Assembly (NCBI GenBank): GCA_907163375.1
Contig: CAJQUW010008697.1
Span: 56,753-120,752 of the forward strand
Direction of reading: 5' to 3'
Length of the DNA stretch: 64,000 bases
DNA from: Prostheceraeus crozeri
Lineage: Eukaryota; Platyhelminthes; Polycladida; Euryleptidae
Part shown: one piece after another, positions 25,648-38,086 of the stretch
Layout of the letters: each line of letters opens with the position of its first letter
How positions within the stretch are numbered: position 1 is the first letter of the stretch
Translations under genes and position numbers: made by a program
The notes under the pieces: model-generated
What the model saw: the letters and a program-made list of their open reading frames with translations, nothing else
Told to the model about the DNA's origin: nothing
The model's database searches: none

Positions 25648-26665
25648 GTAAGTGTCTTTGAAATCATTTTTACACTGTATATGGATGAGAACCTTCAGGA
25701 TTTTTTTAGATTTGTGAACATTTTGATAAATGTTAATTTTACATCTTGCGGACATGGGTTCCTCCACTGCGATTGTTTCCGGCTTTGCCAACATTAACCC
25801 TGAGACCTGAGCTTTTTCACACCCTTTGAGAGTTGAGAGGGGTCCAGTGGTCCCCTTTTTCAAATTCCTGATTTGCCTGCTTAAATCGTTGTCAAAGCAT
25901 GAAAGTTGACTTTAAGTGAAAAAATTATGTTTGCGTGTAGCCGATCGATATAACTAATCCTTTGAGTGTCTTTCAGCCATCTCAGTAAACACATGCGAAA
26001 ATATGGTGTTTGCATAAGTCAATGACATTTAGCACAGTATCAGTTGTACTAAGAGGCGGTTTTACGATGTTTGCTGTTACAATAAAATCTCAGATAGTTA
26101 ATTTTAATGAAATTGATTTTATCCATGCAGCATAACTAATTACATTTGTCCATTGTTTCAAATTTATCCATACCAATCGGAAATAGGCATAAACTGAACC
26201 ATAATTGCTGCATTTTAAGACCCTCAAAACAGTTGTGGAGACCTCAAACTCATCATTTACTTCTGTGAAAACGTTGCCAGCAGTCTATGTGAATAACTAT
26301 GAACTATGAATGTAATGATAGCTTTCATTTTGAACATTGATTTATGCTGAGTTGTTCATGTAGGCCAACCAGTCATGCGCGATCATGTGCGAAAGCATTA
26401 TTCACATTTTGCGATCTTCTAACATGGCGTCCATTCAATGTATAGCCTGATGACGGAGTTGGTCTCGGACACGTTGCGTTTCTGAACGTTTAATAAACTT
26501 TATCTTCGGCAGATTGGTCTTTTTCAAAAAAACAAACTTACTGGATTACAACACGAATTAATATGATGATCTTTCCTTATTTTTTTCACTACAATACAGG
26601 AGTACTTACGATAATGAAGAAATGACCTAAAATGTGACATGTAGCCACAACTCATCCCGCTTCTT

Positions 26666-26866
26666 TTTTTTACGGATTTTACGTCACTTTTTACCCCTAC
26701 TGGAGTCTTGGACGGTGCTGACTTAAGTCAGACTTTGTTTGGAGCGTTGTGGTGCTTTGTAGTCCGGATGCCCTTCCTGCCGACTTCCAATGACACTTCC
26801 GGGTTCGACCTCTGGACCATGAGATCGCTAGTCCAAGTACGCAACCACTGTGCCACGGACATCATA
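26666..26866 (-). repeat. tRNA-derived SINE
   Basis: Read on the minus strand, the head has an A-box-like GGCACAGTGG and, about 45 bases later, a B-box-like GGTCGAACC. These are followed by a GGCAGGAAGGGCATCCGG tail motif common to SINE/RTE 3' ends, and then an A-rich end (T-rich on the plus strand). Head, body and tail match a tRNA-SINE. It lies in the last RNF intron. Confidence 0.7.
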
Positions 26867-26929
26867 ATCCGCTTCTGTCCTATCTAATTTGTCGATCGCA
26901 TTTATCTCATTTAAAATCGAGAAATCACA

Positions 26930-27095
26930 ACACAAATTTCAGTTTTGTGTCACTACTCTGTCACTGAGGTTTTCACGGCGCTGACAGTTCAGCTTTTCTG
27001 GAGTGTTATGATAGTTACTATGACAACTTTCGGGGATCGACTGGACGACCAAAAGATCGCAAGGTCAAGCACTTATGCACCATGTCATGGAGACC
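26930..27095 (-). repeat. Older second copy of the same SINE
   Basis: The minus strand follows the head of the 26666 SINE position by position with many changes, for example GCGATCT in both and CGATCCCCGAAAG for CGAACCCGGAAG. The tail is not clear. Confidence 0.45.
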
Positions 27096-27242
27096 ACTAC
27101 ATAGGTCTATGGATATGATAGATAGGAAGCCTGATTATACTTTTATTGTGTTCGATTACGTTTACAGCGTAATTGGCATTTTTCATATTTTTTGTAACAT
27201 AACGTTGACTTTCATTTGATTCAAGTTACTATTTGATTTCAG

Positions 27243-27371
27243 CATGGTACTTGTCCTATTTGTCGGAAGACGCTTAATGGTGAAGACACCTCCACCCTTA
27301 CGGACGCTAATGGGCGATCAGACCACCTCCATAATTCCTTTGAAAATCTACCACGAATGCCTCATAATTGA
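27243..27371 (+). CDS. RNF126: RNF115/126-like gene, last coding exon
   Basis: After a TGATTTCAG acceptor the frame reads HGTCPICRKTLNGED and completes the RING-H2 with its last C-x2-C pair, as in the family. A serine/asparagine/histidine-rich tail of about 30 residues follows and ends at TGA 27369-27371. Vertebrate members also end in a low-complexity tail. The longer open frame that starts at 27244 is a shadow in another phase. Confidence 0.9.
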   Translation, partial: HGTCPICRKTLNGEDTSTLTDANGRSDHLHNSFENLPRMPHN

Positions 27372-29591
27372 CTGGTTGCCATATATTGGCATCAAATGTA
27401 TATTTTTGCCACAGTCAAAGCTACCAATCTGTGCTGTGATAGGACATTAACTTCGGAGAAACATCTATTTGGAAGATCCAGAAATCAATTCGAAAATGCG
27501 AACAGTTATTCTCAACGTCTGAAAAGAAGTTCTGTTACAAACTTGATTACCATGCATTCTACCACTCTTGACGAAAGCATCTTTCCGCTCAGTAAAATGG
27601 CTTTTTGTGAAGATCTCTCAGAAATTCGATAACATTACATTGAAATCTTTCTTTTTATCAAACTTTCACCTTTAGATTTCATATGTCCCTTCATTTGAAA
27701 AGTATTCAACATAGAGCATACATACCTGATTGCAACACTTGCAACATGTTATACAAGTGATGTTTGTGTTCTACTGCGATGATCTTGTGATTATGATCTT
27801 GAGATATGCGTCGATCTCAATCATGTTTCCTCGCCTCACCACAATGGTGCCTAATGATTCAAATGAATTATTAGTCGTACGAATTTGCTGACTGAAGTGC
27901 AAAACATGACTGCCCGGCTGTTTTTATCTCTTATAAAAAAACACTTATGTAATTTCTTTTAAATTTTCCTTCCGCAGGCAATTGATCACTAAAATTCCAA
28001 AACTTAAGTTGCTGAAATACACAACGTAGTCTGACTAGCGTTGCTACTAACTTAGTTTTGCCGATGTTTTCAAATAATGATACTCACTCTTTCATTAATT
28101 TGTGGTGTCGTTTGATTTTGATTTTTTACGTGTGGTGGAACAACAGTTTATATGAAAACTAGTCAATATGAATTGAACAGACATTTTAGTTCTTATGAGA
28201 ACAGACGAAATTGTTATTTTTATAACAAGGTAGTCATTGAATCAACGTAAACAACTCAGAATAATGAAATTCCTTGCGGATGGAAAGTTCAAGAGCATTG
28301 TTACCTGGCTAATGGTTGCAAATGGCGTTGACTTGCGCGCTTTGTGCGTTGAATATTAAATAGAAATACAGATTTCAGTGAACAAGCAGGTGTTATATCT
28401 ATCATATTAATTGTTGCTAGAGTAGGCCTACATAAGGTTTCATTACGTGCATGGACTTGGTTTGTCTTAGGTACTACGGCAGCAAATAAACCTAATGTGG
28501 AAATAGATGAAAAATGTCAACCTCCAACTCCAGGGCAACACACACGTATGGGTTAATGAACCACTATGGTCAAACGCAAATAATATGATATTGTCTTTCA
28601 ATAGAGCAACTTCGTACAGTAGCTAGCCAGTTAACATGTCTGAAAATCATGGAGTTCGTACGGCGATCCATCCACAAACATGGCCTGTATGGTGAACCAT
28701 AAAAAGTGACTAAATTTAAATGCATCATGCATAATCTTTCTAATTATCCAACAGAAACAAACGATGAGGTCTCAAATTTGAAACCAATACACAGCTCTAG
28801 GCCTATTATCAGAATTAATAATGCAATGATTGCACAATTGAAGTATGAGAACTCGAGAGCCAAGAAACTAGATGAAAAGAATAACGACTGAATAGAAAAT
28901 ATAGGCTACTTCCAATTCTTCTCACACGAAAATCATGGCGAATTCTTTCACCATTGTTGCAGATGATCACACAGCTTCCATTTCAATCATACAATACTGA
29001 ACCTTATATTTTTTTTAGAAATATTTTTTAGGGAAATGTTTTTCACATGAAAATCAATGCAGCCTCCTAGCAGCACCATGCATGTGGCATTCACCAGAAA
29101 ATAATATAACTTGCAACTGTGAACTATCAGCATCGGGGTTCAATTATTTAGAATCAGGGAGATCAAAATTTTGTCACTGAATTATCATAACTAAATAGAG
29201 AAAAAGCGATGCGTACCGGTATAATGCCTCGCCTCATCTGCACTGGACCCGTCATAAAATTGCTAAATGGATCCTTCGAAGAGCTCCATGATCCATATGA
29301 GCACATTGGATCAATTGTTAAGCGTGCGTGTGATAATATTTTTCTAAATGAAAATATGTTTGGAATTTTGGATGAGACATGGAGACCTTGGAAGAAATAC
29401 AGGAAATGCGGAATTTGTGGCGCTAGGGGCGTGATGGTTGCTATGCTGATCCAGCAATCACCCAACTGCCGCTATACGTGTGATCATCTGCAGCAATGGT
29501 GAAATACTTCGCCATGATGATCATCGTTCAAATGAAGAATTAGAGGAATCTTTTCTATTCAGTCGTTGTTCTTCTCATCTAGTTTCAATTA
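27372..29591. other. RNF 3' flank and intergenic DNA
   Basis: The RNF 3' UTR should lie here; an AATAAA at about 28486 is one possible end signal. Open frames on both strands at 29163-29502 overlap each other and match no family I know. Confidence 0.35.
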
Positions 29592-30038
29592 CACTAATAG
29601 ATGAAATTGCGAAAAAATTGTAATTTGTTCACGAAAAACGCACAAAATTGCAATTGTTTTATAAGCAGCAAAAGCCGTTGAAGAAAATTGCAATTTATGA
29701 AGAAGTATATGTTGCAATTTTCTGAGAACGTGTGTAAATAGATTGCAACTTGATGGTTACAGAGGTATAAATACTTGTATAGGAACAAAAAGCTTCTGCA
29801 CTGAATATTATGAATGATTTGAGCAGCGTTGAGCTTTTTAGGGAAAACACCTGAGCACTACGCTTACATCCATGATCCACAACAATTCACGTTTTCTGTT
29901 GATTTGGTGTGGACTTCTGATTTTACTTGCTTACAAACTTTAAAAACAAATGCACTAATTGTGGGAACTTTTCTACTTGAATAGCATTTCTAGCAGCTAC
30001 ATATTCAACTATACCACGGAGCATGGATCACAGTTTAT

Positions 30039-30161
30039 CACGTGCGAATCACGCGAAAGCGCTAAAACACGCATGTTACACACGTGAGAGTTATGTAGAT
30101 ATGTGAAATTGTGCTATTCACGTGAGATTCACGCGTGTTAGTTTCTTTTATATAACACGTG
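30039..30161. promoter_or_regulatory. Cluster of four CACGTG palindromes
   Basis: CACGTG (E-box/G-box palindrome) occurs at 30039, 30081, 30119 and 30156, surrounded by related CACGCG and CTCGTGTG sequences. It lies about 450 bases inside the CACTA left end. A regulatory or transposase-binding role is inferred only from the clustering. Confidence 0.35.
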
Positions 30162-30199
30162 TGATGCTCGTGTGAATATTTTGCCCCAGCAGCAGGTTT

Positions 30200-31775
30200 G
30201 TTCCTAAATTTTACTAGCGTTATCGGTATTTATGATGATCGCGAGAACATCGAAATGTTTTACTATGTCTGACAAGTTGCATATAGATTTCTACGGGATA
30301 ATACAGGAAATATCAATACATCAGAAAATTGATACCAACGATAGAAGACTTGGGAGACTTGTCAGTAATGGTAAATGTTCACCGTCTCGACGTATTCCAG
30401 AATATCAAAAAGTCGATAAAAATTCATCCTCATAATTGAGTGTATTGAAGTATTGAGTGTATAGGCTGTTCCTGTTATTTGCTAACTATCACAAAAATAT
30501 ACGATTTCTTGACGCAATCAGGTATGCATCAAACTACAACTTACCAAAGAAGGCTAATCACAACCACACCAGAATCGCAAATAGCAAAATCAAAATAAAC
30601 TACTAAGTTGATTGAATAGAATAGCCAGTTTGATGTTCAATGTCTCTGCTCAATTCTTGCTGTACTTGAGTAAGTACCATATTTCGATTAAATATGCAGG
30701 AAATTAGCAGAAACTGGTTCCCATTTTTTATTGACTGTTTTTTGTTGATTGTTAGTTTACAGTGTTTCTAAGTTGCCAGGCTTTTTTAAAATCAAATGCT
30801 TTTAAACAAATAAAAGTATTCTTTGGGAGTTTAGGAAAACGAGAAGAATCATGTAAGCATGATGGTTTTATGCTAGTTTATGTGCAACATAATGGACCGT
30901 TATTAATGAGACACAAAGAAAGGGTACTATGAGCTAAGAGTAAGAGTTGTAAAAAGCATGGAATTCTTAAAAAAAGGTTTTCTAATGAATCATATTCTTT
31001 GACAATCTAATATAAAATACCGGTCCCACAAACAATATACAGAAGTCAGTGAAAGAATATCTAGGAGGTCTAGAATTCATCCGATTATGCAAATTACAAT
31101 TGGAGACCATGGAATTACGCAAGACCGGGACGACGTCCCTTGGTTAGATGGAGCCATAGACATCGAATGATGGGTATGGATGGAGCGACCCATGGAGCGA
31201 CCCCCATGCTAAAACTTTTTTGGCAGAACCTGGACGAGGTCTTCGAGTGGAGGACCTGCACTGTTGCAGAAACAACAGCTGAGATCCGGTCATCAAGTAA
31301 GCAAATTAATCGGTGCTCACAATGGTGCATGGTACTTACGTAGTTCATCATGAAATAGAATTAATAAATGATACATTGACAGTCTAACACGAGAAATTGT
31401 AAGCTGTAGAAGGCATTCAACTGTGCATCAAGGATTTATTGTAGACTTTTTAACATAGTTATGTTGTCAGTCAAGGCATTCACAACAACTCTATGAATTC
31501 GTCTCTATTATTGATTTAGAAACCTGACATCTAAGTTTTGTTTATTTCCATAGAAATTCAATCCTTTGGATAGTTTTAACTGCGATAAAACATGGGCGCA
31601 CAACGCGCGTTGTTATTTTCTTCTATTCCTTCATCGACTGTATTATACCTAAAATGAAGATGATATATGTAACACTTCGTTGTCTCAATCTTAGATTAAT
31701 TACATTTTTATCTTTGTCAATGTAAGCAGGTATTAATGACTCGAGGGCGGACAGCATTAAGGGTAAACCTTAAGT
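30200..31775. other. CACTA interior, mostly unrecognised
   Basis: A short + strand stretch at about 31115-31300 contains SDPHAKTF-like and EPGRGLRVEDLHC-like readings that may be a LINE 3' end, with several stops. Otherwise nothing is seen. Confidence 0.3.
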
Positions 31776-32316
31776 TTGACGCCCCCCATTTTGCAGAATT
31801 TTTAAATATGGTAAAATAACACATTCCAAGTTACAATTATATTATAAAATAGTACATATTCATAAGAGATTGTATTCTTCTCGAATTGAGTTCACAATTC
31901 CTTGGAATCTCAACGTAGGATGACGCTGAAACCACAGCCATTCCTCCAAATAAGAATTGAAAAGGTTGGGACTGGTTCCGTGCATGCGACGAAACTTCTG
32001 CTTAGCACGCATCCACATATTTTCGATGTGGTTCGTGTGAACTAACGTAGTTGGGCAAACAAAATGTTCACTGTGATTCACAGTGTGATGGGTGTATCCC
32101 AAGGAATTCAGTTGAGAATACGCCCCCCATTCGTCACTCCATATGACGCTACCGACGGCCACATGTTGCCTTACCAATGGCTCCAACGTCGAGCGGTTTC
32201 GTGTTTCCACAGGAAAAATTGTTTTCTTGACTGATTTTCTAAAAAATTCTAATATAATTGTAACTTGGAATGTGTTATTTTACCATATTTAAAAATTCTG
32301 CAAAATGGGGCGTCAA
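31776..32316 (-). mobile_element. Truncated Merlin element with 67-bp inverted repeats
   Basis: 31776-31847 (starting TTGACGCCCC) is repeated as its reverse complement at 32248-32316, nearly without mismatch. Between them lies only the C-terminal part of a Merlin transposase. It is a small internally deleted copy inside the CACTA element. A clear target duplication was not seen. Confidence 0.8.
31860..32265 (-). pseudogene. Merlin (IS1595/ISXO2-like) transposase, C-terminal part
   Basis: The open frame starts within the right inverted repeat without a start codon. It reads IFPVETRNRSTLEPLVRQ, then GSVIWSDEWGAY, HHTVNHSEHFVCP, and HTNHIENMWMRAKQKFRRMHG. These are the second half of the DDE domain of the IS1595/ISXO2 family: the SDxWxAY block with its catalytic Asp, the NHSxxFV block, and the HTNxIExxW block with the catalytic Glu/Asn region. 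The N-terminal helix-turn-helix, zinc region and first Asp are missing. It cannot be active. Confidence 0.85.
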
Positions 32317-32505
32317 CCCCAAGCAGATGAAATTTAAGATGCTCCGGAAAGTATTATATTTTAAGAAATTTGGAAGAGCTCTCCTGATTAATGCAGCAAA
32401 ACATCAAATTACCTTATATCCATCTTTCAAATAACCGCTCGGCATCCGGTGACACACTCCATATTCTTCTCTGCAATTATCTTACGGAGTGGCTATTTTC
32501 AAGCC

Positions 32506-35500
32506 CAGATGGTGTCATCCACTTGGTAAGCCGGTCAAAGTATACTATGACTTTGAAAGATCGTAGAGCAAGAGAGAAACTTGGCGAAATATGCAGAAAT
32601 TGTTGATATTTGATCATATTTTGCTAAGAAAGAATGATCAGGTCTAGAGTTGCTCTTTGATTTTAGTGAAAGAAGCCTAGAACCTGACTGTAGATGATAT
32701 TGGCATGGTGTCATCCGGTTGGTAAGCCGGTCAAAGTATACTATGACTCTGAAAGATCATAGAGCAAGAGAGAAACTTAGCGAAATATGCAGAAATTGTT
32801 GATATTTGATCATATTTTGCTAAGAAAGAATGATCAGGTCTAGAGTTGCTCTTTGATTTTAGTGAAAGCAGCCTAGAACCTGACTGTAAATGATATTGGC
32901 ATGGTGTCATCCGGTTGGTAAGCCGGTCAAAGTATACTATGACTCTGAAAGATCGTAGAGCAAGAGAGAAACTTGGCGAAATATGCAGAAATTGTTGATA
33001 TTTGATCATATTTTGCTAAGAAAGAATGATCAGGTCAGGAGTTGCTCTTTGATTTTAGTGAAAGAAGCCTAGAACCTGACTGTAAATGATATTGGCATGG
33101 TGTCATCCGGTTGGTAAGCCGGTCAAAGTATACTATGACTCTGAAAGATCGTAGAGCAAGAGAGAAACTTGGCGAAATATGCAGAAATTGTTGATATTTG
33201 ATCATATTTTGCTAAGAAAGAATGATCAGGTCAGGAGTTGCTCTTTGATTTTAGTGAAAGAAGCCTAGAACCTGACTGTAAATGATATTGGCATGGTGTC
33301 ATCCACTTGGTAAGCCGGTCAAAGTATACTATGACTCTGAAAGATCGTAGAGCAAGAGAGAAACTTGGCGAAATATGCAGAAATTGTTGATATTTGATCA
33401 TATTTTGCTAAGAAAGAATGATCAGGTCAGGAGTTGCTCTTTGATTTTAGTGAAAGCAGCATAGAACCTGACTGTAAATGATATTGGCATGGTGTCATCC
33501 GGTTGGTAAGCCGGTCAAAGTATACTATGACTCTGAAAGATCGTAGAGCAAGAGAGAAACTTGGCGAAATATGCAGAAATTGTTGATATTTGATCATATT
33601 TTGCTAAGAAAGAATGATCAGGTCAGGAGTTGTTCTTTGATTTTAGTGAAAGAAGCCTAGAACCTGACTGTAGATGATATTGGCATGGTGTCATCCGGTT
33701 GGTAAGCCGGTCAAAGTATACTATGACTCTGAAAGATCATAGAGCAAGAGAGAAACTTAGCGAAATATGCAGAAATTGTTGATATTTGATCATATTTTGC
33801 TAAGAAAGAATGATCAGGTCAGGAGTTGCTCTTTGATTTTAGTGAAAGAAGCCTAGAACCTGACTGTAAATGATATTGGCATGGTGTCATCCACTTGGTA
33901 AGCCGGTCAAAGTATACTATGACTCTGAAAGATCGTAGAGCAAGAGAGAAACTTGGCGAAATATGCAGAAATTGTTGATATTTGATCATATTTTGCTAAG
34001 AAAGAATGATCAGGTCTAGAGTTGCTCTTTGATTTTAGTGAAAGAAGCCTAGAACCTGACTGTAAATGATATTGGCATGGTGTCATCCGGTTGGTAAGCC
34101 GGTCAAAGTATACTATGACTCTGAAAGATCGTAGAGCAAGAGAGAAACTTGGCGAAATATGCAGAAATTGTTGATATTTGATCATATTTTGCTAAGAAAG
34201 AATGATCAGGTCAGGAGTTGTTCTTTGATTTTAGTGAAAAAAGCATAGAACCTGACTGTAGATGATATTGGCATGGTGTCATCCACTTGGTAAGCCGGTC
34301 AAAGTATACTATGACTCTGAAAGATCATAGAGCAAGAGAGAAACTTAGCGAAATATGCAGAAATTGTTGATATTTGATCATATTTTGCTAAGAATGATCA
34401 GGAGTTGTTCTTTGATTTTAGTGAAAGAAGCCTAGAACCTGACTGTAAATGATATTGGCATGGTGTCATCCGGTTGGTAAGCCGGTCAAAGTATACTATG
34501 ACTCTGAAAGATCATAGAGCAAGAGAGAAACTTAGCGAAATATGCAGAAATTGTTGAAATTTTGATCATATTTGCTAAGAAAGAATGATCAGGTCAGGAG
34601 TTGCTCTTTGATTTTAGTGAAAGCAGCATTGAACCTGACTGTAAATGATATTGGCATGGTGTCATCCGGTTGGTAAGCCGGTCAAAGTATACTATGACTC
34701 TGAAAGATCGTAGAGCAAGAGAGAAACTTGGCGAAATATGCAGAAATTGTTGATATTTGATCATATTTTGCTAAGAAAGAATGATCAGGTCAGGAGTTGC
34801 TCTTTGATTTTAGTGAAAGCAGCCTAGAACCTGACTGTAAATGATATTGGCATGGTGTCATCCGGTTGGTAAGCCGGTCAAAGTATATTATGACTCTGAA
34901 AGATCGTAGAGCAAGAGAGAAACTTGGCGAAATATGCAGAAATTGTTGATATTTGATCATATTTTGCTAAGAAAGAATGATCAGGTCTAGAGTTGCTCTT
35001 TGATTTTAGTGAAAGCAGCCTAGAACCTGACTGTAAATGATATTGGCATGGTGTCATCCACTTGGTAAGCCGGTCAAAGTATACTATGACTCTGAAAGAT
35101 CGTAGAGCAAGAGAGAAACTTGGCGAAATATGCAGAAATTGTTGATATTTGATCATATTTTGCTAAGAAAGAATGATCAGGTCTAGAGTTGCTCTTTGAT
35201 TTTAGTGAAAGAAGCCTAGAACCTGACTGTAAATGATATTGGCATGGTGTCATCCACTTGGTAAGCCGGTCAAAGTATACTATGACTCTGAAAGATCGTA
35301 GAGCAAGAGAGAAACTTAGCGAAATATGCAGAAATTGTTGATATTTGATCATATTTTGCTAAGAAAGAATGATCAGGTCAGGAGTTGTTCTTTGATTTTA
35401 GTGAAAGAAGCCTAGAACCTGACTGTAGATGATATTGGCATGGTGTCATCCGGTTGGTAAGCCGGTCAAAGTATACTATGACTCTGAAAGATCATAGAGC

Positions 35501-35540
35501 AAGAGAGAAACTTAGCGAAATATGCAGAAATTGTTGATCT
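32506..35540. repeat. 196-bp satellite array, about 15.5 copies
   Basis: TGGCATGGTGTCATCC recurs at 32701, 32897, 33093, 33289 and so on every 196 bases to 35540. A partial first unit starts near 32506. One unit near 34380 has a short deletion, and variants fall into two sets (CCGGTTGG or CCACTTGG; CAGGTCAGG or CAGGTCTAG) that alternate irregularly, so units have been exchanged. Each unit contains a GATCATATTTTGCTAAGAAAGAATGATC-type partial palindrome. Minus-strand frames of 92 codons are by-products of the repeat. The array ends about 90 bases before the first CACTA transposase exon. Confidence 0.95.
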
Positions 35541-35631
35541 CTGCTTGGCGAAAAAACTTGGCGCTTTTCGTAACTCAAACAGCCCCCTGGCTGCCGCTCT
35601 AATAGTTTTTTGACAATAATTATCTTTTCAG

Positions 35632-35712
35632 AATGGCGTGTTCCAGGGTGTACATTGATGCTTTGGATGAATCACTTCAAGTGGCCGACGGTGACGGCGA
35701 GTATTCTACTGA
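35632..35712 (+). CDS. CACTA transposase, first exon
   Basis: The exon is bounded by a TATCTTTTCAG acceptor and a GTAAGT donor, with an ATG at 35633. It reads MACSRVYIDALDESLQV then an acidic DGDGE stretch, and ends in phase 2, which fits the exon at 35923. The acceptor implies a 5' leader exon further left, perhaps before or within the satellite array. Confidence 0.5.
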
Positions 35713-35922
35713 GTAAGTTATTCCGGGCTAGATTAATGCTAAAAAAGCATAGAAGCGATGTATATAGGTAGTTATTCGATGGGCACCTATGATTTTATTT
35801 TTCTTTGATAGTTCTGCATTTATGTGTCTCAATAAATAATAAAAAACAGACTGACGTTTGCCTTTCCTCCTCCAATACATAGTTTTCATTGATTCTGATT
35901 TGTCGATTTTCTATTTTTACAG

Positions 35923-36235
35923 ATCATATCTTCATGAGATAACCCCACTTATATCTGAGACAGGTGATTATTATGAAAGTTCTTCATCAGACGATAGTGA
36001 ACTGGATATGGCAGATGAAAGCTCTGAGACAAATTCATCATTATCTGATTCCAATGATCCAGAAGGAGACGAAATGCTAGATGTAGGCGACATATCTAAC
36101 GTTGGACTGATTCAAATATTTCCCGTTTTTGGAAATTTCGATTCCATGCTTGTAGTCTCAGCGGCCTTACTTGTGTTGGTGGTGGAAAAGAACATATCAA
36201 AAGTTGCTTTGAATTGTATAATGAACACACCGATG
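35923..36235 (+). CDS. CACTA transposase, second exon (acidic N-terminal region)
   Basis: The exon has a TTTTTACAG acceptor and a GTAAGC donor and joins in frame to the exon at 35632. It is rich in Ser, Asp and Glu, then has a hydrophobic helix block with FDSMLVVSAALLVLVVEKNI and SKVALNCIMN. Animal EnSpm transposases often begin with an acidic stretch and such a helical block before the zinc-binding and DDE parts. The following exons were not found. Confidence 0.5.
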
Positions 36236-37314
36236 GTAAGCTGAAATCGTTCAGATATATGTACCGGTAGTTGTAGCTTCATGATAATGACTAAGAAATG
36301 ACTGGAAGGGCTTATGCGGTATCACTGCTACGTGTGTAGCTTACAGAATTTAGCATCAGGTATCACATCTTGTTAAATTTGAATATGTTTTAAATATGAT
36401 TAAATGGAGGGTCTATGTTTCCTAGAGGCCATCACTTTCCTTGGCAAATACTCAAAATGCAGTTTATAAATTTACTCATAAAAATCTGTTTATTTAGCAT
36501 GATAACGGGTAATTCAGTACATATAAATCAGTACATGAAAAGCACTAGATCCATTTTCGAAAAGTCAATAGGTCAACCTCAGAGTCATTTTCATGAAGTC
36601 ACTCTTATCGTATTTACAGGTAGGTACATCTACTACGGCAGCCAGGAGAGCTAGATAATATTACACTGCCAGGTAACAAAATCTTCATCTGAGCGCACGC
36701 ACTTCGTCCCTTAGTAGGGAGAAGTTACACATTGTTTCAATGGAGTAAATCGGTGAATTTTAGTTCACCTTCTGATTCACAGGGATCCTTCAAATTGGGA
36801 GACTCAGTGGCGCCACACAGTGTCTCATGCCATCACACCAGGCAACTCCAAAATATTGTTCATGATTTTACAGGTATTTATAGGCGTTGATTCATTTCAA
36901 AATAACTTTTCAAAAATGTTTTCTTAGGCTTACTTAGTGGAGAAAACGCCTTATGAATCATTATGAATCATTCGAAGTCCGAAATCAACCACCACAATAC
37001 CGTGAAAAACATTCCAGAACTAATAACAGAAAGAATATAGTTTGGCGTGGAAGAAAAATGGAAATTCTCGATTATTGTTAAGTAGCACAAGTCAGCCAAT
37101 TGATAGTACTGGTACTAAGGGTCGACAGTGTATTTGTCCGCAACTCCGCAAATAAATGAAGGAAAATACAGAACCTATTTTGTAGGCTATACTTATTTAC
37201 ACTAACAGTCTCCGTGGCAATGTGCTTCTGCACTTTCTTCAAAAAGGATATAAACATCAAACATCTCTCACGCAAATTCATAATGTGAACGCACCATCCT
37301 CCAAGTTACGAAAG

Positions 37315-37965
37315 TTACCGATGAGTTATACCAAGATTCGAGCAAGAGTGGTATGGATGTGTAGATCTAAAATCACTGATTCCGAAAATCAAATTATTAT
37401 GTGTCCCAATCATTCTCGTTCTGTTTAAGCCAATGTTGAAGAAATTCCATTGTAATCCAATGGAAAAATTCAAACAATATAAGGTGAATGGTGTAAAAGA
37501 AAAATTTCGCGCATTTTCCTCTATCAAAGTTTAAGAAAGCGGAGTATCGTCAAAGTATGAACCTCGTATATTATTCAGAGCATTGTCTTTCATATGGAAG
37601 CAAAATCAGATTTATTGAGCAAATACTTTTTGTCTGACAGTCTTCAGAAAATGAGCAAACAACATCTTTTGATCATATATTTCATGTTTTACATATTTGC
37701 AGAATATTTTTCAGAATGCTTGCTTTGACGATACTCCGCTTTCTTAAACCTTGATGGAGGAAAATGCACGACATTTTACTTTTACGCCTACCGTAGATAT
37801 TGATTGAATTTTACCATTGGATTACAATGGAATTTCTTCAACCTTGTCTTAAACAATACGAGACCAGTTGTGACACTTAAGAATTTGATTTTCGGAATCA
37901 GTGATTTTAGATCTACACCATATCACTTAACTTCCTTGCTCGAATCTAGGTATAGGTATCTAGGC
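37315..37965. repeat. Foldback, about 240-bp arms
   Basis: 37315-37556 and 37727-37965 are imperfect reverse complements. Shared landmarks are GATTCCGAAAATCAAATT, CCATTGTAATCCAATGG and AAGAAAGCGGAGTATCGTC. The spacer is about 170 bases. Confidence 0.7.
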
Positions 37966-38023
37966 TCTCAGACTAAATAGTGAGGCGTGAATGGCTCGTT
38001 ACATTTGGGTTATTGGGAATCAA

Positions 38024-38086
38024 CGACGCGACTGTAGCCGTAAGACTCGGGTCTCGCGGTCGTAGTCGTACGGCTGCAGTCGCGTC
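38024..38086. repeat. 23-bp stem hairpin
   Basis: 38024-38046 (GACGCGACTGTAGCC...) pairs with 38064-38086 with three mismatches and a 17-base GC-rich loop. It may be the remains of a small MITE. Confidence 0.6.

Noticed and set aside
26450..26520. Hammerhead ribozyme candidate (CTGATGA motif), as found in Penelope-like elements
   Set aside because: The required GAAA core and paired stems are missing. The same holds for the CTGATGA near 778.
27244..27632. + strand frames at 27244-27450 and 27396-27632
   Set aside because: They overlap the RNF last exon in other phases; the RING continuation is in phase with the donor at 25648.
29163..29502. Overlapping 100- and 97-codon frames on opposite strands
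   Set aside because: Neither has recognisable domains, splice context or a neighbour that would give it meaning.
32731..35352. Minus-strand frames of 92 codons repeated along the array
   Set aside because: They are the same satellite sequence read in one frame. Identical frames arise from the 196-bp period and have no protein features.
32506..35540. CRISPR-like array
   Set aside because: The whole 196-bp unit is repeated without unique spacers, in a eukaryotic transposon.
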